From positions 50,330,001-50,394,000 of the forward strand of contig OZ022256.1 in NCBI GenBank assembly GCA_963978905.1: 64,000 bases of DNA, given 5' to 3'. Each line of letters starts with the position of its first letter. The first letter of the stretch is position 1. The translations under genes were made by a program, and so were the position numbers. Origin of the DNA: Trichostrongylus colubriformis (Eukaryota > Nematoda > Chromadorea > Rhabditida > Trichostrongylidae). Shown here piece by piece: positions 45,601 to 56,700 of this stretch. Under the pieces are notes generated by a model. It did no database searches, was not told the DNA's origin, and saw nothing but the letters and a program-made list of their open reading frames with translations.

Positions 45601-48600
45601 CAGCATCGTTGGCCTAGAAGATCTTGGTGTAGCTTAGATAATCATTCAAATGCCTGTACATTTCTAGATGGAAAAGGAATACGTGGCGTAGGACAGACAG
45701 ATTTATCATCTTACCAACTCCTTATTTGATAACCATTTGGGCTAGCGCACACTGCTGCGCCCATAAGATCATGGGCGTCAGTGGGTTGATCAGAATTGAT
45801 TTTTTCCATAATTCACCACTACCGATTACCAAATCACGCTCCGCCCACCGTGGGCGGGGCTCGACTTGGCCCATGTGTGCTCTTTACTACTTGTACCATG
45901 GCCTGTCCATCCTAGACTTTTCCCCATTTTCTCAGATTTTTTCATGTAACGTCCAAACTCCTCCCACCACCCTCAGGCCTCTTTCATGACTTTCAAACAC
46001 TTACCCCTAACCTTAATCCATCTACTGCCCAATTAAAGGCTCATTCGAACCCAATTAACAATTTTCGGTCCGAAAACGGAACATTCCCGGGCACGCCCCG
46101 CCCACCATGGGAGGAGCTTAACTTGGTCCAAGTGTGAACTTTACTTCTTATCCCATGCCCTTACCATCTCAAACTTGTGCCCATCTCCACAGGTCGTTTT
46201 TCATATGATACCTAACTCCGTGATAGACGGACGGACGGAGGGACGGACGTACAGACAGACGAAGCGTTTTATATAGAGTGGGGATTATCAATTTATTCAT
46301 GGTATTTCAGCTCGGCGTTACTGAAAGGTGTCATAAGTGATAATTTGCTGAGAATGGAAATTACAGCCACACAGGTAAATTCACTGCTGCCGACTACTAT
46401 ATAACGTTTTTACCAACTGGCTCAGAGAGTAGCTGGTTTCATATTAGTCATGACCGCATATGAGTGATGCATTGATGAACAGGAATTTCCGCTACCGCAC
46501 GTTAATTGGTCATGTATGGCGGACAGGAGCTGTACGACGACTATGATAGGAATCGTTCATATCATATTAACAGCATAAATCCTCTTTTAGATCTTGTGTT
46601 TCTTCACTTTGCGCCGACTCACAGCATTCCAATACATACCGTTCTGTCGTTATCGTCTGCAAGATAATACAACAAGCCGAGCCAAGAAGGTGATGAGCGA
46701 AGGCTTTCTTCTTTGTTAGGATAGGGGAAGTGTGAAAGTCTCTTTACGGCTTAGATTGAAGATGTCATGAACCTGTTATTTTGAAAAAATTTAATCTACT
46801 GGATTTTGTTCATAGAGTTGCCGGATTTTTGCACAAATCGAAACAATTTATTCAGTTCCAAATGAAAATGATATGGCCAGGACGTCTTATTCAGAAGAAC
46901 CAGTCATTTTTGATTGATGAATACATTGGCGACGAGTATGAATGTGCTTATGACAGGTTTTTAGACTTTCACTTCTTAGGTTTTACCATGGCTCTACGTC
47001 AAGTTCTTAGTTGGCAGCAATAGTGCTGGATACGCTCTCAACTGCGATTGGTTGGCTACGTTCACCAACCAATCACAGATTAGGAGATACTTGGCCCGTC
47101 CCGGCAACACGCTTGCTTGCAGTTGGGGGTGTGTCCTTCACCGTCTGGGGTCTCCCAGATTTGCCTAAGCCTTTTTATGGAAGGAGCTTTGGCAGCGTCG
47201 CGTACTCTGAGCTGTCTGGTGTCTGACCCCACGGCGGGAAGCATGTTGCCGAAAAAAGCCAGCTGTCTTCGAACCCAATCACAGTCGAATGTAGGACAGC
47301 AGCATGTGCTCTCATAGAATGGCACGTTAGCCTACTACTCGGCGTCGCGTGAACTTGCCGCGCGACATTTTTGAACGGCCCTATATTGTGCCAATCCACC
47401 GCTTGCGACAAATGCTCTTCAGGCTCTTCAAAATCACGAATAGAAATACTTTATCTTCATTAAATTTTGATATTTTGCCATCGGAATATTGATTCTAAGG
47501 TTTTCTTATTGATCAGCTTTTGCCCGGATCCATGTTGCCATGGTGTTCACTCATCATCGGAGTTATTTTCATCAAGAAAATGTGCTCTGAATAAATGTGT
47601 ACGTAGAGATCGATGTGCTGTTGAGGTATGTAGATCGTCTACGTGCAATTACTGATTATTTTTTACACAAACAGTTATCGATCAATTTCAGTCAACTGAA
47701 TAGTTAACTACGGTACTGCAATTGCACCTGATGTCCCCAAATTATAAATACATTTAGGCGGAATTCAACGATGATTTTGTGGCCATGAGAAAGAATCGAT
47801 GGAACATCACATGTCCTTGTGGACGTGGTTTGATGTTTAGACCCGATGTGGAGACTTGTGTTCATGCAGATCTTTGCAGTGATGAGACCAGATGTCCTCG
47901 TATGTTCTCTACTGTTATTGTCCGTATTTCTACTCAAATTTACTAATTTTATGGAAAATTTGTAATATTATCCCACTACTTCATTGAATGAGCAGCAAAA
48001 CACTTGAACTAGGTCACCGCGCCTTGCGAATAGGACTATCCGTGAGCGCGCAATAATTCCGTGCGACAGAAAACTCGCATCGTTTCAAGCTCGGATCAGG
48101 CGAAAAGACGGTGGTGTGCGGCCGATTCGGGACGCGATTGGCAGGGCACTTGTCGCGCGCGTTGACCTATTCCGAGTGTCCTGTCGCGCATCCTCCACCA
48201 TTGTCACTTTTCCAATTGTGATCCCTTTTATATTGTCAGCCAACGATGCGTTGAATTTTTTTCCGATTCGAAAGAAACTCATGGCTCTAACATTGATCCA
48301 ACAACTCACAAAGCCCTCTTAAGCAACATTCGAATGTGTGAACACCATCTCGGATCCGGGATACAAATGCATCTGTCAGTTGGGATACATCAGTGATGTA
48401 AGTAGAGTGATTAAATATTCAAAACTAATATTATAATATAGTTTAAATTCCACATGCAATAAAAAAGACCTACATTTCTATATTTCGATCCATGATGGAA
48501 GTACTCTCGTACCACGCCAGATCTTGTACCATACGTAGAGATCCAATGAGTTACAGTAATTGTCATACGTACTTGTCGAATAACCTGAAGAAGCAGCAAA

Positions 48601-49221
48601 GAAATATTGTATTTAAAGGGATGTGAGACACCCGAGATAGGCCACGTCCACGAAGAGACCATGGTCGCGTTCTCTAGTGCACTGCTAATAAAAACTACGA
48701 TGGCGAGTAGTGGACACATTACTCTCGCAAGGGAGAATGAGGGATCGTATAGTAACCCTTCTAGTAGAGATTGCTTGACCATGTTATGAAGACCACTGGA
48801 GGGGACACTAAGGACACTCCATCTGATTCAACGTGGCACGCAAACTGTTCCACGCTTTCCAATAGCTTTGCTGCTCTCGTTGTGAAATGAGCGTATGCTG
48901 AGGCATTGCTCACAGATAGCGACTCAGGCGATCGCGCGATCGCCTGAATCACTTGATCGATATGTATCTTTTTCCCTCGATACGCGAACTTCAAACATCA
49001 CTTAAGGGGACGCATCCTCCGTCTCCTCGCATGACCTGACCCAATTCCCAAGACTACCTTATGAGCTTCTTCTTATTCAGAATCACAGCAAGTGTCTTCC
49101 AACGATGATGTCAACAGCTCATTGGTATGGATTCGCCTTCAGCGAACCACATCCCAAACTGTCATCCAATGTTCTCCTCGTCATCCCATTTCTAGTTCCC
49201 ATACCTCTATCTTGGAATTAG
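42662..49221 (+). CDS. Cys-rich EGF-like protein, probably secreted; family not recognised
   Basis: Exons 42662-42780, 46816-46956, 47517-47625, 47758-47899, 48324-48397 and 49081-49221 join in phase to 241 aa. The start MNFICNALVLLIID looks like a short signal peptide. A basic, aromatic linker follows. Cysteines then cluster from about residue 82 (YECAYDSFCPDPCCHG, then KCALNKCVRRDRCAVE). A second Cys cluster follows (ITCPCGRGLMF, ETCVHADLC). The last cluster, CVNTISDPGYKCICQLGYIS, has the C-x-C-xx-GY signature of an EGF-like module. The C-terminus is uncertain. The last exon can read through to 49221 with a hydrophobic end, or splice near 49111-49124 to an exon at 49319-49374 encoding AFSELLVLLIILLFYSF, a probable membrane segment. 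The 4-kb first intron holds MITEs and a mariner dimer. I do not recognise an orthologue. Confidence 0.6.
42860..43102. mobile_element. Non-autonomous MITE, family D copy, perfect 8-bp TSD
   Basis: Ends TGGGTGTGTGCAGATATGG and ATATATACACACACCCC; flanks tggagcac (42852-42859) and tggagcac (43103-43110) are identical. Its interior is the reverse complement of 40699-40942. It is in the first intron of the EGF-like gene; a G-run precedes it at 42819-42837. Confidence 0.8.
43161..43838. mobile_element. Palindromic mariner dimer 1 (two inverted transposase 3' halves)
   Basis: Ends GGTCTATGCGGAATAAATGG and CCATTTATTCTGCATAGACC are inverted repeats flanked by TA. The plus strand from about 43480 encodes a mariner transposase C-terminus (PHPPYSSDLSLTNYHFFPV, DRWQGCVDPNGFYFDK). 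The same sequence runs inverted in the left half. The residues matching the second and third catalytic Asp of the DD34D triad both read Asn (NNAKPH, SLTNYH), so it is inactive. Sister copy: 57139-57912. Confidence 0.85.
43887..43925. repeat. Solo mariner-type terminal repeat
   Basis: TTAGGTTGGTGCATACTTAA closely resembles the classic mariner end sequence, but no partner end or transposase frame is present nearby. A relic in the EGF-like gene's first intron. Confidence 0.45.
44880..45440. repeat. Dispersed repeat, inverted relative of 48590-48830
   Basis: The segment around GAGTGTCCTTA, GTCTTCATGACAGGACCAAGC, ACGATCCC and TTGCGAGAGTAAT reappears inverted at 48700-48830 with substitutions. It is non-coding. 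Confidence 0.5.
45740..46280. repeat. Dispersed repeat family H (CCCACNGTGGGCGG motifs, GGACGGAC tail)
   Basis: It holds CGCCCACCGTGGGCGGGGCT and CGCCCACCATGGGAGGAGCT units and ends in a degenerate GGACGGACGGAGGGACGGAC tract followed by TATATAG. The same organisation recurs at 60560-61260 and 61540-62125. The tail suggests a retroposon-like end, but no coding capacity is visible. Confidence 0.5.
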
Positions 49222-49374
49222 CCTCTGATTCAGGACCAAGATCATAGTTCTTTGAAATGGATTACTTTAAAAGTAGATATGAACTAAACTCCAATGGAAT
49301 ATTCCCATTTTAACCACAGAGCTTTTTCTGAATTGCTAGTTCTTCTAATTATCTTGTTGTTTTACTCATTCTGA

Positions 49375-50722
49375 GTTTTATAACTTGTTTGAGAATGGAT
49401 AAAAAATTTATGCACAGTACAATGGGGAAAGGTGCCGATCCCGTGCAAAACAGGGCTCACCCAAGTGAGTAGCCAATTCAATCCCATGTGGACGGATATT
49501 TCTGGCATTTGGGTCTAGAGTAGAAATGGTACACGGTCAACAGAATTGGAGAATCATCAATCAACAACAAAGTCACATTTATTACATTTACAAACGCAAT
49601 TAATACTACTACATGAATAGCTTAACATGATGTGCTATGCTCCATTACAAAATTAATCATATTAAAATTCACAATAACATCAGACAATATAGTAAACCCA
49701 TAGCGAACATACGATAAACATTGATTAATTATCCAAATTTAGAAGTAAATCGCTAACAAATCAACTTGAGACACTCGTTTATTGATTCGGTGTAACGAAG
49801 GAGCGAAGCCAAAACGATAATATTGGAAAATATTGAAAATCTAAGAGAAAAACTAAATGTATAGTTTATTTACAAAACGGAATTTGAACGAATACTCGAA
49901 CAGCAATCGTGTGGGTTTTCAAAGAATGTAGAAAATGGTTTTGTCTCCTGAATATTCGCGCAAAAAACACCTGTGCCGTGACGCCTGGCGGAGTGCCAAT
50001 TTATATTTCACTGGTCAATTCAATACGCCGCGTCGCAAGCGCGCGCGCCTTACAAGGCAATCAATTCCGCGTGAAAGGCATAATTTACACCTCATCCTGA
50101 AGGGGGGTTTTTTTAAATTTTCGAATATTCGCTCAAATTAAATTCGTCAAACGTACCACTCTACCGTGATCGCTTCTTACAACTAATAGGTCAGAGTTCA
50201 TGCAGTACCTTGCCCGTTAGCTCAGAACGTTAGAAAAAATCGATAAATTAATTATACATAACCGCGAGAAGAAAACCAATTACAAGCTATGGTACAATCA
50301 GAATCTAAAGCATATTTGAAAGAAAAGTCGATAATTAAAAAAATATAACCGCTCATTTAGACCAGCACAACGATCCTAATTATTCAACTAGGATTTACAG
50401 AGAAACTCCGAGAAATCGATTCAAAACAATAGCAGTGGGTCACTAAATTCCAGCTATACCGACCCGTTTCAGGACCGCTACAAAGTCTTACTGTACATAT
50501 TACCGTAATCATAATGATGCCTGATTTAATTAGTTAGCGTTATTAGTTCTAGCACTGATTCTGTAAATATAAAAAAATGAGCTTACTATACGGTTACCAT
50601 TCATCATTTAAACATCACGATATTACTGCACGCTTTTGGAGGGGCGTGGCAGGACCGTGAACGTGCCTCTGGAGGCGTGCTCGAGCAGAAGGGCGTATCA
50701 GGACCGCGCTATGGCTACAATT
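49375..50722. other. Intergenic between EGF-like and BEN genes (convergent)
   Basis: AT-rich sequence with no supported exon. The frame at 49909-50141 is open but has no similarity or splice context. Confidence 0.45.
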
Positions 50723-53700
50723 TCAGCGAGCCATAGTATTCGTGTTCTTGTCGATGGCTCTAATAGCGGCACGAACTTTGGATTTTGTCTCGAAAGCACG
50801 CCACGTTGGGAAACGGAAGTGAAGGATATTCTCGAACCATTCGCGACGATCCTTGTCCTGATCCTAAACGAGAAATGATCAGCTACATTATAAAAAAACA
50901 CATTTTAGCTATTCGTATGCCAGCAACGACCGTCACCTCAAAAACAAACGCGCGCGTTCGCGGCGCGATATGCCAATCGATTGCGTGTTCCCACGCAATC
51001 GCACGCGCCTCATATGGGGGCTTATTTTACCAAGTAATTAATATTTATAGGAAAATTAGCTTCGATCAAGCGTGTTCCCACGCAATCGCACGCGCCTCAT
51101 ATGGGGGCTTATTTTACCAAGTAATTAATATTTCTGGGAAAATTAGCTACGTGAACAGAAAATTCACCTTATACAATGTCTTAATAGTATCCTTGAACAG
51201 CACACGTCCCATTGCTCGTGCATACACTTCGACATCCTTCCTTTTTGCTGCCTCGTAACATTCAATTTCTTCATCTTCGGTCATGAACGGGTATGAAGTA
51301 AATGGTTCAGCTGAAAAAAAAAGAATATAGCAACTTCAACGTCCTCACACGCCGATATCCATTTCGGTAGAGTAATAGGATGCGCCGTGCACACAACAAC
51401 CATTTGTGATCGTAGAGGTGTGAAAAGCACACAACACGGAGATAACCTCCCATGTTCAAACTGACCTCCCTCAACTTCTGGGTTTGATACCGTAATCTTG
51501 ACGCAACTATGGAAAATGTCATTGAAAACGAAAAAAGGAAAGGAAAGACTTCTATACGGGTCCAATGCCATCATCGTGACGCAACTATAGAAAACGTTCA
51601 CGCCTACGGAAAAACAAGAAAAGGTGAGTGATAGCTCAAAGATTGAAAGCACCAAAGGACGGACGGGATTCCAGCAGCATAGTGGATAAGAGCGATGGTC
51701 AAAAAGCAAGGCGCAGATCGATTTGAACCGTCCTCTTCTCGTCAATCAAAAGCACATGTAAATAGCTTGATTTAGGCGCAAAGCGGTCTCCTATGCCACA
51801 TTCGACTGTCTTTTAGCACTTTTGAGATCACAAATCAAAAATGACTGATAGTGTACTCGGAAGAGAGTAAAAAGATTTCGGAACGGGGAAAAAACCAACA
51901 GTGAAATGTCTGTATTAAAATTCACCCATAAAACACTTTTGATCATTTGAAAAAGAGGAGAATGATGAAATAAAGTGTAGCTCACGTCTACTGCCTCGTG
52001 CTCGGGCGCTGATTCGACTGCTTCCTCGCTCTTTCTTCGCTAAATCCTCTTTGGTTTCCTTTTGTGCCTCTTTTTCTTTTGTGTCCAACACCGTCTCTTT
52101 TTCAATGGTGCGACGATTAGTGGCGTTCACTTGGTTACGTTTACTGTTAACGGACGTCTCTTCCTCCTTTTTCCTATTCTCTTTGTCCTTCGCCGAATCT
52201 TTCTTCTCCGACGACGACGTTTTCGTACTCGGCGGTGGTGCTGCTAACGGCCTTGATTCGGTGGATGTTAGTGGTCCTGGAAAGCCTAGAAAACCATTTC
52301 TGCATTCACAAAACACTGGATAAAATAGGTATCACCGTAATTCTTAACCATGTCTGTATATTTCCACATGCTCTGTCCAAATCAGGTTTGGCTACGTCCC
52401 CCGGACCCCACTGCAATACCGACTTCGCGAATAACATTAATAATGTGACTTTTGCCCTTCATCTATATCGTTACAACAGAAAAAAGCTTCCTGTCTGCGT
52501 CAGCATTTTTATGGATTGCTGCTAATGCAAGACCCAACTGACAATGACGTGGATTACACTTGAGTTGATGGACATTTTATAAGTGGATGTAGTAAGCGTC
52601 CATGCAAAAGACTTTCGACAAATCACTGGCATATTGGTCCTCTGTGCGTAGAGGCCTAACGCCTCGTTCATACTTTGCGCCTGCAGAGCGTGGTTGCATT
52701 CAGGGCAGCGAGGCAAAGTGATACGTAGGAGGTGCAGAGACGACGCAGGAAATGTGACAGACTGACACAGAAAGAGACGCAGAAACACGTAGACACGCCT
52801 ACCGTCGGCACCGCAAAGTATGAACGCGGCCTAATACGGCTAATAGTAATTTGAACATATGGTAGGCATCTCGTTCACAAGAAGAGGAGCTTTGAAGTCA
52901 GTACGCCGCGCCTGTAGCAACTACCACACACAGTACTATGCCGACGAGGCCTCGTTTTAATTATGTACTTAATATGTATACCTATTTACTTGGTTGCTTA
53001 TTGATTTCAGTAATACGGTCCCCAGATAAACTCACTGTCCGCTTTGTTTCTGTTGATCGCAGTTGTGCAGGATTTCCATTTCGCAACGTGATGAAGTTTA
53101 TCACGTGTTGGAAAACGGCGATCTAACACTTCATGCAGCCAGACACGCTTGCCATGGTCCTGATCCTAAAGAGAACTCATCTAGTCATTTCACAGAAAAA
53201 AAGGGAATTGACGATAGCATTTTTTCCTGCACCGAGAAGGAATTAGGCATCATTTTGCTAAAACCTGTCGTCCCGTTAATCAGAGGATCACAGGAGCACC
53301 AACACTGCTCACTTAAATACAGCATGAGGGGTAATGTGGTAATGGAGAAATCCCTACAAGAAGTCACTAACATGGTAATCCTGGGCCTGAGAAGGCTGCC
53401 TGTGGCGAAATCCCGGTAAAAAAGCGCCTCTCCGAGCTGTAGGAACGCCGCAAAACGCCGCAACCGCCCACCTGTCCTGCCTCTTGTAAGTCGATCCCGC
53501 CTCCGGATGACGTAATTCCCGATTGACTGGGGTGGGAGCGGCCAAGGAGATGCGGCAGAATCGAAGGTTTTGCGGCGTGCTTTCGCAGTTTTAGCCTGGA
53601 GCTCATTCCAAGAAGTAGATGCTGTCGTTTTTCCAAACATTCCCTTGTGTTTACTTGGCGACATGCCAATGGAAAACTAGATCAGACTACTCCCCTCTTG

Positions 53701-56700
53701 ACGGACAGGTCGTCCGCGTAAAAGCCGATTCCATCCGTTGTTTCTTCACTGTCCTCTTACTAGGCATCTCGCCTTTCACATTCACTACTTCTTTTACTTT
53801 TCGTCCGACTTCCCCTAATGCTGCCTTTGATCTACTCATGGGATAGGGCAGACAGCCTAGCCCTTCCCTGCCGACATGGGCCAGCTACTCTGGGAGATGT
53901 ATGAAAAACCTCGGAATAAAATCGAATGCATGGTGTAAACCATAGAGATTGCCCAACACAAACAATTATGATCTCCATCGAGGCGCAAATTCCAAAAAGG
54001 CCCAAATAATCAAAAAAAGAAAAATGATAAAATGGTAAATGTACCTTGAAAAACAGGTGAGGTGTATCAGGAAAGAGTAGTTTAGCCATGATTTCAGCGT
54101 ACACGTAGGGTAGTCCATTTGAATCCCGGAAAGCTGCTTCTTCGAGTTCTTTTGGGAAGTATGGAAATTCATTCACTATAAAGAAAATTTAGATGAACTG
54201 ATGGTAAAAAACATTCCTCCAACCAGGGAGGGTTTTGATCTTCCTATGGAATTTTGAACGGTCACCTATGTGCATCTATAGAGTTTATGACAACCATAGC
54301 TGGAGTCAGATAGTTTCAATGTTTGCTTGCGATGACTCAGTGGCCCCATTTTTTTGCTTGACGCGGGTCATCCGCGAGGTTAGTCGTGTGGCGGGGATGA
54401 GTTGAAGCCATCTTGCTCTAGAGATGATGAACTAGTGAACTTCGATCCCTCCTGACTCGCTTCCCAGGAGCGTTTTGCCATTTTGATCTCATATTTGTAA
54501 TCAATCTACGAAACTCTATCGATACACCTTGCTCTTCATCCAAAGTTTTATGGGAGGTTCAAGCACTTCCCTGACAAATAATCAAAACAAAATAAGTAAA
54601 CAGAAATTAAAAATTAATATATTTAATGACCAACTCGGAAAACTGACCCTGTCCGTCTTCTCCAATGATTTTAGTGCGATTTCGATTGCATGCAGCTGCA
54701 CAAACTTTCCATCGTTGATCCCGTTTATTTTTGTCAGCAATGTAAAATCTTCGATCCACACACTCACGTAACCAATCCTTCATTTTTGCATCCTGTTATA
54801 TCACACATAGTTTCATGTTTGTAAACAGAAAAAGTATGATGATATGTATATGATCAAAATCAAATATAAAAAGAGAAATTAAAAAGAATCAAAAAATGTA
54901 AACAAAAGAGAATAATGATATGGATATAATCAAAATCGCTGTAAACACCTAGTGAGACATTAAGTGTGTTCGACTGCGGCCTGTGCAGTGCTTTAGGAAG
55001 CGATTCCCACCCTATACGGTTGGCATTTCTGAGGAAAAAGATAGTAAAGGATGGAACAGTTACCATGCGCGATTATAAGGAATACGAAAATCTTTTTTTT
55101 ATCAGTATCACAAGATAAGTACGATAACTAACTAGAGTACGGACTTAATGACCATCCTCTAAATACCGTTCATACTTAACAAATTCCACAGAAGGATGTT
55201 CTAAAATTTGAAATAAAAAAATAAACATCAGCAAAAACCCGCAGTTCTTACTGATCGCATATTAATGGGCTCGATGTGGGAAATCGCTAACTTTATAATC
55301 ATGCACATGGTTTCGCGGCGACAATGGCTATCTGTTCTGTCACACATACCCCCACTCAAAAGCCTTATTGCAAAGATAATTATTTTATTATTATTATCAA
55401 TTATTTTATACTATTAGATAATTATCAAAGTAGTGACTGGGACTCTTTGCAACTCCACTCGTGAACTACCCCTGCTAACCCAATTAGAAACCCTCTGCTT
55501 GTTTCAGAACCACAAATATCAGTTTTGGGATCCCTTTAAAGCGATGGCACCTTCAGTTTTAGAGAAGATTGTGTGTAGCGCAGAACATCTACGAAAACTC
55601 ACCTGTTCCTTGAAGAATTTGTCCCATGAACCTTCGAACAGCTTCAGTGACATGAATTCAGCGTATTTAACGGGATCCTTGTTCGCTTTTCGGAAACATT
55701 CCTCCTCGTATTCACGAGTCAGATAGGTGCATTCGACTGAAGAATTGATAGATTATTTTTAAAAAATGAAAAATACAGAATGAGGTTTGGGGTTAACAAC
55801 TTCAGGATGCGCCATGCATTTGGACTACAACTAAGAGTAGTAGACTCTCCACTCCCCATTCTCATCTCAGAAATTTACAGCAGTTTCGGAGGCATGAAAG
55901 GAGATGGGACACTAAGGTATTTCGGAGCCCGAGAAGTGGTTGAAGGACCCTTCCCACTGCTTCCTCAATCTACCCATAAAGAATCCCTCACGAGTCAGAT
56001 GGGTGCATTTGACTGAACAATTGATAGATTATTTTAAAACATGAAAAATACGGGATGAGGTACTTAGGGTTAACAGCTTTAGGATGCGCCATGCATTTAG
56101 ACTCCAACTGTAGACTCTCACTCCCCATTCTCATTTCAGAATCTTACAACAGTTATTAAGTTTCGAAAGTATGAAAGGAGATGGGACACTTAGGTAACTC
56201 GGAGCACTGCTTTCCTCCGATCTACCCATAAGGAATCCTTGGCAATCTTTATGTTCAGCTGTAGGTAGAGTTTTTCAGTAAACCAGTAAGTGGAATTACC
56301 TTCCTTCTGCTTCGGCTTATCCGCTGGTCCACGTTCAGAGATTCGCATATTTTTATTGATAGCGGTCGAACAATTCTTCCATTTCAGATGATGCGCATTT
56401 CTGTCGCTGGAAGGGAAGCGGTAATCGACGGCTTCGTGAATCCACAGTCGCTTAGCTGGATCCTGATCCTTTAAAAAATAGTTGAAGCAGATCTTCACTC
56501 AAGTTAGTACCGGAGGCATATCTTGTTGATGCTCCGAGTGAACAAAAATATCTCTGAATAGCCACCCGGTGGATAGGACTTTGACAGAGGTTTTCACCTA
56601 AGGATTTGGCAAAAGCCTTGGCAAGAATAGCGCTGGACATCGAGCACAAGGAAATTCCCATGGCAACCACCCCGATTCAACCCAGAAACAGAAGAGACCC

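Noticed and set aside
53185..53669. Overlapping minus-strand frames of 63-159 codons between BEN exons
   Set aside because: They lie in the intron between exons 54175-54045 and 53165-53036, have no domain resemblance and disagree with the exon phases.
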